From NCBI GenBank assembly GCA_009602725.1, contig WELB01000017.1:726280-744984 (forward strand): a stretch of DNA of 18,705 bases. Direction: 5' to 3'. The stretch's first letter is position 1; every line of letters begins with the position of its first letter. The position numbers and the translations under genes were made by a program. The notes beneath the pieces are model-generated. The model was given only the letters and a program-made list of their open reading frames with translations, did not search any database and was not told the origin of the DNA. Below, in pieces: positions 1 through 7,931 of the stretch. The stretch comes from Spirogloea muscicola. Its lineage: Eukaryota; Streptophyta; Zygnematophyceae; Spirogloeales; Spirogloeaceae.

Positions 1-2298
1 CGCCGCGCCGCCGGGGGGCCCCCCCGCCCGTGGGGCGGCCGCCGGAGGAGGGAGGGCGGCTTGGGAAGCCTCCCCTCCGCCCCGCCGCCCTGCCCCCGCA
101 GGCAGGCCGCCCCTGTGCACCAAGCGTGGGCGCGTCGCCGGCTGCGGCTCCCCCCGCCACGCTCCCATCGTCCGGTCGCACTGCTCAGCGCAGACCGAGC
201 TGCTTCTTCCTCTTCTTTCGTTGCCCTGCCATCAAGGCCAGCAAATAGTGCATCCCGGCGTCGATCTCGCGGGCTCGCTCGCTTACGTGCACCGGATGCA
301 TCTATCAGTCCCGCGCCAGCGCTCCCAAACATCTCCTTCGCATTCGCGCGCATTGGCTGCTCTTTTAGGCTTCGACGTGGTGGTTCAAAGTGCGGCAGCA
401 AGCTACTTGACTTGAGGCTGGCCTCTCACAGCCATCGCCCCCTCTGGAGAGCTTTTTCTTCATCGAACGGCTGGCCACCTTCCCTCTGCCTTCCCTTCCA
501 CCCATCATGTTCACCGTATGTTGTCCTGTTTCGCTTGAGTCTGATGTGATCTTGTTCCTCAGATGACCTTTGTATCATCATGTGCATTGAACATCGTCAT
601 GACCCTCGTTCGAACTCAGGTGATACTTCTCAACCAAGTATTGTGGACCATTCTTGACTATCGTTCACATTCAAACTCAGTGGGTCATGGGAAGTTCTCC
701 GGATGATCGATTTATATCAGCAGCAATTGAAAGGGTAAAGATTGCTAGTGTTATGTCATGGCTATTCTGGCAGTGTGCTGTATGACGTATTCCTCAGCGA
801 GCACGAAAAGTGGACAGGATGAGCAGTTGAGTGATTCAAAGACAAGTGAGACTCTTGCCAGAATGGTTTTACTGGCTCATCAAGAGTAATGAACCTGCTT
901 CCAATCGCTTTGCACTAGAATTGGCCTCCGCAGTCGACGAGCGCCCCACCGATTAAGCGTTAAGTTCTTGCAAGAGTGAGAACAGCACAGCTTGCCTTTG
1001 AACAACGCTGCAACCTACTTCCAATCCTCCTCACAGTACAAAGTGGCAGCTGACCTTGGCCTCGGCAGTTGTGGGTCGCGCCAAGTTCAAGCAGCGACGA
1101 ACCTGCAAGTCTTCTCCTTCCTTGCGCAAGACCACATCACTCAGTAGAGCACTAAAGCATACGTCTGCCATTTGCTTCCAAGAGTCTGCTTAAAGTGCAG
1201 TTGCCGAGAAGGAGAAGGATGCATCCCGGGTTAATTGCAGTTGACAGGCCTGGCTGCCGCCACCACTAAGCGTGCAAGATAGGGGAACCTGCGGTGCAGA
1301 CACAACACATAAGCAAGCCGCCAGGGAGGCTTAGTGAGCATAATCATGTCAGTCTGCCAGATTGTTGCAGTTCAAAGCCCAAGGATCAGTCACGGAAGCT
1401 GCGGAGCCCGAACCATAAGCCCGCCATCTGCAGCGTGCTTCTTGCCATGCTTCGTGCCAAACTGGGCTCCGGACGAACACAACGGTGCGATTGAGAAAAG
1501 GAGGAACGACGTTCCATCGTAGCAGTGTCCTATCCGGCAATAACAGGAGGAGCATCTCGAGGCTTCAGGGAGTGCGCATCGACGACAAGGCTAAGGAGGT
1601 TGCGCCATGCTTCTGCAATGGCCAAGCTGGGCATGTGGATATGTCTCGGGGCTGCTGCTGCTACTGCAGGTCACCAAAGGGAATTGCTTCAATGCCTTTC
1701 AGAGAAGAAACGAGGAGTGCACGTGCCGCAAGATGAGCCGGCCCAAGCCCAGGGGCTGAGGGGAATAACCCCCAGGGCAAAAACCCCCGACAGCAGCGAG
1801 GATTTCGCAAGTGCACCCATACGGGCGCAGCGGGCAGCACAGCGGAGGTGGCACTTGCCGGCAGGGCCGCATACGCCGGGCCGTCACTAGATGGAAATGT
1901 TGGCGTTCGAGTGGAGCGCAGGCAGCAGTGGAGGCTCTGGCTGAGCGAAAGGGTCGGCAGGCCCGGCACGGCCAGCGTCCGAGGCAGGAGGGTATGGCGA
2001 TAGAGAGAGCTCGCAGCGACGAGGGCGGCGGGTGTGGAGCGTCGAGCCACACCGGCGCGGAGAGTGTGTGAGCGCGCGAGAGCATGGTGGAGGCGGCGGG
2101 GGCGGGGCTGCTGCAGGTGCTGGAGGAAGAGATAGCCTCCGATGCAAGGCCATGGCTGTGGGTGGCCAGCCCAATGGAGAGAGAAGGCCCAATGGAATGA
2201 ACAAGGTCTGAAAGGGCCGGAAGGTGCAACACGGGCGTCGTGGGGGCAGGGGACAAGACGTGCTTTGAGTGATGGAGGCCCTGAGTACGAAGACAAGC
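1..2298. other. No supported gene; GC-rich left end
   Basis: The first 250 bases are very GC-rich with runs of G and C; the rest is more balanced. Open frames exist on both strands (for example 61-549 + and 2302-1661 -), but they overlap one another, have biased Pro/Ser/Arg/Ala content, lack a recognisable motif and do not join into a spliced model. Two short stretches near 889-960 and 1010-1080 share the wording 'acct.cttccaatc' and a 'ttggcctc.gcag' segment, so there may be an old duplication. A promoter or non-coding exon of a gene to the left could be present, but nothing shows it directly. Confidence 0.4.
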
Positions 2299-2480
2299 AC
2301 ATCTATGGATGTGCATCACCTGCTAGTTTGCCGACCCGCTCCGTGACCACGGTCAGCAAGTAGGGAAGGCGAGCGTGGCCAGATTGACTGGTGGCTGGAA
2401 GAGGTAAGGGGGTGAGGACTGTGAGAGCCCAGCCCGAAAAGATGGCAAGGTCCAAAGGGATCGGAAAACGCTGAAATACA
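2299..2480 (-). repeat. Degenerate retroelement body and tail fragments
   Basis: Bases 2299-2353 resemble a decayed copy of the body repeat seen four times near the right end (acatct..., then gacccgct...gaccacgg). Bases 2369-2406 match the 'GGCCAGATTGACTGGTGGCTGG' tail family, and 2447-2470 carry a decayed 'ggacaaggtcc' element. Read on the - strand these are successive truncated 3' ends. The match is partial, so boundaries are approximate. Confidence 0.45.
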
Positions 2481-2587
2481 CAACTAAGCATGTAACATAT
2501 AGGATAGTGACCTCTATTTAGCAGTCACAAGTCAGAGGAGCCGGAGAGCAGTCTTCCTCACGAAAGCCAGAGGTAGCTAGAAGAAGA

Positions 2588-3118
2588 GCTCGCCCATAGA
2601 GAAGAGGGGCTGGCAAAGTTAACCCAAAAAGAATGGACAATGTCCAAAGCCAAAGAAAGAAAGGCCGAAAAAGGACTACACTATAAAGCACGAGACAGTG
2701 CAGAGGGAGATTCAGATGGATGCTCAGTATCCACGTGTGAGCAACAGCAGATCAGAGTAACTCGAAGCAGGAAAAGCGGCACTCTGCCGATACCCGGAAG
2801 CAGCAACCATAGCACGGCCAGCGCGCGCATGGACCGCATGAGCCAAAGAGCGCTGTAGCGAGACCGGCAGCCTCATCCGAAAGACCTGCGCGAGGGAGCT
2901 GGCAGCATTGAAGCCTGGCGAACCCGGCCGCCGCTCAATGGCCTCCCGGCTGGCTTTTCCAGCCCCTATCCTCAATGGGCGAGCACTTTCTTCTCCCGGG
3001 CAAGCCGCTGGAGGAGATCCAACCAGCCACTGCCGAAGGCCCCGTGTACGTCAATGGCCAGTGCCGTGAAGGCATCGCCTGGAGGGTGGTCAGAGTACTT
3101 GCGCTCCTAGAGCACGGC
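2588..3118 (-). mobile_element. 5'-truncated LINE-type copy, C-terminal end and 3' tail
   Basis: On the - strand this reads RKYSDHPPGD..., ALAIDVHGAFG, LLQRLAR, then SLAQVFRMRLPVSLQRSLA and SYSDLLLLTRGY followed by a stop at 2724. The 3' untranslated region runs to a decayed hairpin tail at 2588-2638, where TTAACCC replaces GCCAGCCC. The same protein end recurs in more than ten places in the window, always just upstream of the tail, so it is the real reading direction. I infer the C-terminus of a LINE-type reverse-transcriptase polyprotein from the RKY..HP and DVHGA wording; no RT domain is present here. The coding end has an in-frame stop at about 3112, marking the 5' truncation. A 44-base foreign tail interrupts it at 2950-2993. 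Confidence 0.6.
2944..2999 (+). mobile_element. Solo 44-base hairpin-tail insertion with 6-base target duplication
   Basis: The insert at 2950-2993 runs from the middle of the hairpin (CTGGCTTTTCCAGCCCC) through CAATGGGCGAGCACTT to a TTCTTCT end. It is flanked by TCCCGG at 2944-2949 and 2994-2999. Removing the insert and one flank gives ggcctcccgg-gcaagccgctgg, which matches the uninterrupted paralogue at about 4367-4395 (ggcctgccgggcaagccgctgg). This is an extreme 5' truncation: only the last part of a 3' tail was inserted, on the strand opposite to its host copy. Confidence 0.75.
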
Positions 3119-3159
3119 CAGCACACAGATGCAAGGCAGTAGAGGACCTTTCCGACCTT

Positions 3160-3400
3160 GTCGATTCTTTCTGGGCTGGCCATTCACACCCCCCGCCCAC
3201 TTTGGAGAAGCTCAGAAGAAGTGGCTCTCCCCATGGAAGCAAGGGCTGTGAAAAACCAGGTCGAAAAGAATTGACAGAGGTTCGAAGGGGCCAAATGACG
3301 GAGGGGCCTAAAGCGCTTTGTCACAACGGAAGGAGGAGGGACCACTCAGTATCGACGAGTGAGGAGCCTCAGATCCGACAGACTAGCTGCTGGAAAGCAG
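3160..3400 (-). mobile_element. Truncated LINE-type copy with variant tail (GAAGTGGCTCTCCC type)
   Basis: On the - strand, 3390-3350 reads as SDLRLLTRRY and stop, the conserved end of the element protein. The 3' untranslated part then runs to a tail at about 3279-3219 that differs from the main one: in + orientation it reads GAAGTGGCTCTCCC, then AAGGGCTGTGAAAAACCAG. The same variant tail recurs at 14019-14069, 15968-16019 and 16900-16955. Bases 3290-3400 are also similar to 17280-17395 and, inverted, to 16115-16230. Bases 3166-3190 hold a + strand fragment of the main tail. Confidence 0.5.
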
Positions 3401-3573
3401 CTGGAAATCAATCCCCTTGGCGAAGGCAAGTAGAGAGTCACCGATCAAAGTCCCAACGCGGTACGACCATTTGCGGGGGTGGGCAGGGAGCTGGAAGGTC
3501 GAGCGGCGCTGGGCGGGGAGGGGGACCGCCGCCCCGGGGGGCTTACCAACCATTGGGCTAGGCTTAACAAGAC

Positions 3574-3671
3574 GCAAGCGCGGCCAGATTGACTGGTGGC
3601 TGGGAGAGGCCAGCCCAAAGGAATTTAAGAGAGATAGTGCTCGCCCATAGAAAAAATGGACAAGGTCTGAA
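3574..3671 (-). repeat. Two adjacent 3'-tail fragments
   Basis: Bases 3574-3624 carry the tail-A family (CGCGGCCAGATTGACTGGTG, then GGCTGGGAGAGGCCAGCC), whose 6-base arms GGCTGG/CCAGCC can pair. Bases 3640-3671 hold GCTCGCCCATAGA followed directly by ATGGACAAGGTCTG. That is the main tail with its hairpin deleted, an internal loss rather than simple truncation. The stretch from 3672 to 3947 shows no gene and only weak internal similarity (two 'ttaccaacc...ggctt' segments near 3544 and 3697). Confidence 0.55.
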
Positions 3672-3947
3672 AACCGCTTGACGTAGCCACCAGGCGCCTT
3701 ACCAACCGCGGGGTTACGCTTAATGTAGCCAACCAGTCTGCACTGGCTGGAAAGTGCTCTGGCTTGACTTGGCCTTCATACTCTTCCAATCGTAGCGGAT
3801 CCGGCTAACCGATAATCAGTAATCAAAGGTTAGCAGACGGTGCACCGGTCACTGAACCATAAATAATCAGGAACCGGACGGGTTTCACACAATGCGGGGA
3901 CGGGTTTCACATCCTGCGGGGTACCCTGTCCGCCCTGGACCTCTTTG

Positions 3948-4428
3948 AAGAAGATGAGCTCGCCCATAGAAGAGAGGGGCTGGCAGAAGCCAGCCAAAAA
4001 AAAAGGACAAAATCCAAAAGAAGGGAAACACAATAGCTAGGCATCGAGACAACTAGACATGACGGAACCACACGAAGTTCAAAACCCGCGGGTGAGCAAC
4101 ATCAGGTCAGAGTAGCTCGAAGCTGGAAAAGATGCAGCCGGACGAGACCCGGAAGCAGCAACAAGAGCACGGCCCGCGCGCGAGTGGACGGCATGAGCGA
4201 GGGAAGGCGCGCGGGGCGCATGAATTGAAAGGGAGGCCAATTCAAGCCAATACAGGCGCGCGAGGGAGCGTTGAAGGGACACGGAGAGCCGCATCCGGAA
4301 AACCTGGGCCAGGGAGCCGGCCGCGTTGAAGCCGGGCAGCCCCCTGGCGGACCCGGCCGCCGCTCCATGGCCTGCCGGGCAAGCCGCTGGAGGGGGGGCA
4401 GCGGCCGGGGGCATCGGGGGGCAAGCTT
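3948..4428 (-). mobile_element. LINE-type C-terminal copy; left arm of an inverted pair
   Basis: On the - strand the region reads RQAMERRPG, GFNAAGSLAQVFRMRLSVSL and SSYSDLMLLTRGF with a stop at 4079, then a 3' untranslated region and the hairpin tail (GGCTGGCTTCTGCCAGCC) ending near 3948. A frame change within the Gly/Pro-rich linker (around 4310-4350) separates the two halves. The distal 236 bases (3948-4183) match the inverted sequence at 4774-5010 almost exactly; I counted only a few differences. The upstream piece at 4367-4395 is the uninterrupted counterpart of the insertion site at 2944-2999. Confidence 0.6.
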
Positions 4429-4773
4429 TGAACATTGTCCATTCTTTTTGGGTTGGCTTTGCCATTGTAGACTTTCCTGCAGCCGGGTCGCTGGCGCAAG
4501 TGTATCGCATGCGCTTGGCCGTCTCGCTGCAGAGGTCCATGGCCCGTGCGCTGCACCTTCGTGCCGGGAGAGCCCTCGCTGCTGCCTCTGGCTCTGTCCA
4601 GGGGACCCACTTCCAGGACCCTAGCCTCTCTGATTTGCGGCTGCTTAGCAGGGGTTACTGAGTGATTTGTAGCTGCTTTCTTTCTTTGTGTGCTTTGGTT
4701 TCTTAGCGCTTCCTCTGGCTTCCTCTGGCCCCCTTCTCGTTCTTTGTTCATTCTTTTCTTTGCCAGCCCCTCT
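4429..4773 (+). mobile_element. LINE-type copy, + orientation, with 3' tail
   Basis: A decayed tail fragment (gtccattctttttgggttgg) opens the segment at about 4434-4475. It is followed by protein-end sequence LAQVYRMRLAVSLQRSMA, HLRAGRALAAASGS and SDLRLLSRGY with a stop at 4661. The 3' untranslated region (cttagcgcttcctctgg...cccttctcg) and a shortened tail run to about 4770. About 76 bases at 4683-4757 recur almost identically inverted at 5464-5541. Confidence 0.6.
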
Positions 4774-5010
4774 TCGCGCGCGGGCCGTGCTCTTGTTGCT
4801 GCTTCCGGGTCTCGTCCGGCTGCATCTTTTCCAGCTTCGAGCTACTCTGACCTGATGTTGCTCACCCGCGGGTTTTGAACTTCGTGTGGTTCCGTCATGT
4901 CTAGTTGTCTCGATGCCTAGCTAGTGTGTTTCCCTTCTTTTGGATTTTGTCCATTCTTTTTTGGCTGGCTTCTGCCAGCCCCTCTCTTCTATGGGCGAGC
5001 TCATCTTCTT
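4774..5010 (+). mobile_element. LINE-type C-terminal copy; right arm of inverted pair
   Basis: The copy reads RAGRALVAASGSRPAASF, PASSYSDLMLLTRGF, stop at 4878, then a 3' untranslated region and a complete hairpin tail (GGCTGGCTTCTGCCAGCC, then CTATGGGCGAGCTCATCTTCTT). It is nearly identical in inverted orientation to 3948-4183, with a spacer of about 590 bases. Near-identity of two truncated copies points to recent duplication or gene conversion. Confidence 0.65.
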
Positions 5011-5176
5011 ACTCTGACCTGATGTTGCTCACCCGCGGTTTTGAACTTCGTGTGGTTCCGTCATGTCTAGTTGTCTCGATGCCTAGCTAGTGTGTTTCCC
5101 TTCTTTTGGATTTTGTCCATTCTTTTTTGGCTGGCTTCTGCCAGCCCCTCTCCTCTATGGGCGAGCTCATCTTCTA
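4844..5176 (+). repeat. Tandem duplication, about 166 bases
   Basis: Unit 1 (4844-5010) and unit 2 (5011-5176) both start ACTCTGACCTGATGTTGCTC and end GGGCGAGCTCATCTTCT. I see one deleted G (cgcggg versus cgcgg) and one T/C change (ctcttct versus ctcctct). Unit 2 lacks the upstream protein-coding part, so it arose by local duplication or by a second truncated insertion breaking at exactly that point. Confidence 0.85.
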
Positions 5177-5190
5177 GACAGTCCTAGTCG

Positions 5191-5462
5191 TTCTTCTCAA
5201 TGGGCGGGCACTTTCTTCTTCTTCTTCTTGCCCGTTACACTGGTGGAGACGCCGAGCGCGAAGTAAGAAGGTGCTCGCCATTGAGAATAGGGGCTGGAAA
5301 AGCCAGCCCAATAAAGAATCAACAAAGGACGAGACGAAAGCGCGGCCAGACTGACTGGTGGCTGGGAAAGGCCAGCCCAAAGGAATGGACAAGGTCTGAA
5401 GTAGCCGGAGTGCGAAGGAAGCGCGGCCAGATTGACTGGTGGCTGGGAAGGGCCAGCCCAAA
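5191..5462. repeat. Cluster of hairpin-tail fragments in both orientations
   Basis: Bases 5191-5222 are a + strand tail end (caatgggcgggcactttc) followed by five TTC repeats, the longest such terminal run in the window. Bases 5264-5334 are a - strand main tail with GGGGCTGGAAAAGCCAGCCC. Bases 5338-5400 and 5418-5462 are two direct copies of tail A, both with GACTGGTGGCTGGGAA. Each tail lacks a coding part, so they are solo or near-solo ends. Confidence 0.65.
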
Positions 5463-5700
5463 GGAATGAACAAAGAACGAGAAGGGGGCCAGAGGAAGCC
5501 AGAGGAAGCGCTAAGAAACCAAAGCACACAAAGAAAGAAGGAAGGACTAGGACATCAGCCAGGGAACGCTCAGTAACCTCTAATCAGGAGATGCAAGTGA
5601 GTAGCTAGCCAGCGGAAAGATGTCGCCCTGACGGAAGCCGGAGGCCGCCGCCAAAGCTCGGCCTGCGCGCAAGTGAACAGGGTAACGGTCCCTGTACCAT
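5462..5700 (-). mobile_element. LINE-type C-terminal copy, - strand, no tail
   Basis: Bases 5464-5541 are 3' untranslated sequence nearly identical, inverted, to 4683-4757. Bases 5700-5555 on the - strand read HLRAGRALAAASGFRQGD, then ASYS and LLIRGY in shifted frames. The same segment recurs at 14225-14390, where an extra tail splits it between RAGRA and AAASG. The present copy is the uninterrupted site at gccgccgccaaagctcggcc (about 5643-5662). Confidence 0.6.
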
Positions 5701-5782
5701 CCCGCTCATTATCGGGTTAGCCCGAAATGTTGCAAGACCATGCACCCGCTCGCCTTCAAGTGACAGCACAATCAAAGTAAGG

Positions 5783-6410
5783 CGATGGCTGTAAAATAGA
5801 ACCGCTTTCCGAAAAGTGGCGCGGGCTCTGAACAGCTCAGCCCGAAATTGATAACAGCTGTGAGGCCAGCCCAAAAGAAAAAACTGGAAGAATAAAGGAA
5901 GGGGTAGAAAGTCAGCGTGTAGTGAGAGAGGAAACTTTTTCAGATGATGAAGATGATGGCTGTGAGAAACAAGAATGGGTGTGAAAAGCGAGCACAACAT
6001 GGACAAGATGTGGGGCCAGAAGCGAAGGTTGTGCAGTTTTACGAGCCAAGAGAGAAAGTCCTTCCCATGTGGGGGGCGATGGCCGTGAAAGAAGAAGCTC
6101 GTCCACTTCAGGAAGTGGCCTGGAAAGGCCGGCCCAAAAATAATGGACAAGGTCCAAAGAGCCAAAAGGCGCCTAACCCATGTGATGAGGGGGCCGTGAA
6201 AGGCCACCACACAAATTGATGGACAGGGTCCAAGAGGGGCCTCAGCACGTGGCAGATGCGAGTTGGTGCCCAATAACTCGTAGTCAAGCACCAGTTGTAC
6301 TAGCAGCCGGGTCGAGAGAATCTCTTCCAGAACGGAAAGAGTTCCTTCAGAAGAAGGCGATGGCCGTGACAGGCGAGCTCAACGGGAATGGACAAGGTCC
6401 AAGTTGTTAG
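5783..6410 (-). repeat. Decayed tail-like repeats
   Basis: Several related segments recur here: GATGGCYGTGA-type sequence near 5784, 5954, 6079 and 6360; aatggacaaggtccaa at 6151-6167 and 6386-6402; and a tail-like unit at 6094-6156 (GAAGCTCGTCCAC, GGCCTGGAAAGGCCGGCCC, AAAAATAATGG). The palindrome TGGAC-AAG-GTCCA recurs across the window next to hairpin tails. The open frame on the - strand through 6291-5605 is made of these repeats and is unlikely to be a host protein. Confidence 0.45.
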
Positions 6411-6789
6411 ACAGCGTCACTCAGCAAAGCTAGTGGGTATATGGATGACACCTGGTCAACAGTCGAAGGTCAGAAAGTAGCAGCCTGACTCTGTGTAGGA
6501 ATTATGCCTTGAAATTAGTAGAGTCGGAGTCAATACGCGTGAGCTTAAAGGCAGCAGGTAAGGCACAAGAGCGAGTGATGGCCAGAGCGGCCAAGTACAG
6601 TAGCAGGCACATTCTCGAACAATGATTGTCCACAAATATCTGAGCTGGGCTTCCGCAGCCTTCACGGCCGCAAGCTCTAACCAACAACGTGCAAGCCCTA
6701 GGCTGGCAGTGACCTCGAGCAAGTCGTGAAACGAGGACCGGTGCAGCCAAAGGCGTCGAGGGGGTCTATGGGCGAGCAATTATGTCGGT
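6411..6789. other. Gene-free stretch with a weak repeat remnant
   Basis: I see no supported gene. Bases 6580-6620 (ggccagagcggccaagtaca, then gcaggcacat) resemble the GGCCAAATGGCCAAGTACAA tail found near the right end, in the same orientation and much decayed. This is the last trace of repeat material before the gene island. Confidence 0.35.
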
Positions 6790-7931
6790 GGGGGTTTGGT
6801 AGGAGGCCATAACAGCGGGGACAGGCAACGTCAAATGAAAGGGTACTGTGAGAGTATCGGGGGCCAGAGTGGTCAAAGTGGTCGAGCTGCAAGCCGGCCA
6901 AGGCGGCGCTGCGCCGGTCCCAGTTCCGGATGTGGGCCCCCCGGCCCCCTCGCACTGTGCGCCAACGCTGGCCCGCCAGCGCCAGGCCGCAGCCCAGCCA
7001 TTGGAGCCCGCGGCTTGGCGCGCACGATCGCTGAGCTCAAGCCTGGCCTTTCATCGAACACGCACTTCCTTATGCATCTCGAGCGCTCACTCCCTCGCCA
7101 CGCCGGCCGCTCGCCTGCACAAGCTGGCCGCGCTCGCCACGCTGCCCGGGCTGGCAGGCCCACGTCCGCCCTGGCAGTCCCAGCCATGGGACCGCCTCAG
7201 CACGGTGGCTCTGCTGCCCTGGGAGATGGGGCACACTTCAGCCGCACGTCGAGGCCGGGTGGTCGTGCACGAAGCGCCGCGCTTGTGCTGACCGCAGTCT
7301 TCTGCACTTGGAGCTTCCGGGTGAGAAGTCAACTGCGGTGCAGGCCTCGGCATCCTGCGTCCGTGTTCTCGTAGCCTGCCCTCCGCGCCCCAGGCTACTT
7401 GCTCGTCAAGTCCGGCTCCCAACTTCAGAACACACAATTGCTTCGGCTCCATGCCAATGGACCGTATGCCGCGTATTGACAGTCAAAGGCCTTGGGTCGT
7501 GCCAATGCTGGTGTCAGATGGATCAGTCGGCAGCTGCAGAGGTGTGGTCCGATGCAGGCATAACACATGGAAAGGCAGGAGCACGCAGCACCCTTGATAC
7601 TCCTACACCCGCATCCTCGCCGCCAACATTCCGGGGGATCACGTAGGTCCACGGATTGTCAGGCTTTTATGGCCTCGCTTTGCTCTGTTCTGGCAGCACT
7701 GAATCACTAAGCATAGGACCCACATTGCTGCTCCCTGACCAATGCATTTTGAAGTGCAAAGCTTCGAGTTGCGCCTTGACCAAAGCACACAGCAGTTTTG
7801 AGATTTGCAGCTTCCAAGGCTTGTCTTCACTTGGCCCCTCCGAGTACCTCTGTTGTACATGTAGGGTGCTAGAGTCGGCCAAAGCCAGTGACTTCCGGGT
7901 AATCGGTGTGGTGCATCGCAATGCTGTGCAG
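6790..7931. other. Upstream region of the Phi_1 gene; first exon(s) unresolved
   Basis: A secreted Phi_1 protein should have an N-terminal signal sequence and about 40-70 residues before the YQGGP motif, so at least one exon should lie here. One possible first exon is 7186-7320. It starts with ATG in the context agccATGGGA, ends in a hydrophobic run (AALVLTAVFCTWSF) and meets the donor-like CGG|GTGAGA at 7321. I could not find a connecting exon with matching phase, so this is only a suggestion. The 6850-7260 stretch is GC-rich and could be a promoter or 5' untranslated region. Confidence 0.25.

Noticed and set aside
605-625. GTTCGAACTC resembling a tRNA T-arm
   Set aside because: No matching acceptor, D-arm or anticodon arm lies at the right distance.
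1661-2319. Overlapping 206- and 213-codon open frames on the - strand
   Set aside because: They occupy different frames of the same GC-rich stretch, have biased composition and contain no motif I recognise.
2588-2993. MITE-like element with terminal inverted repeats (tail at 2588 and inverted tail at 2950)
   Set aside because: The right tail is a separate insertion with its own 6-base duplication, and elsewhere each tail follows a protein end in one fixed orientation. This fits retroelement 3' ends rather than paired terminal repeats.
5605-6291. 228-codon open frame on the - strand
   Set aside because: Its sequence is made of tail-like repeats and no part resembles a known domain.
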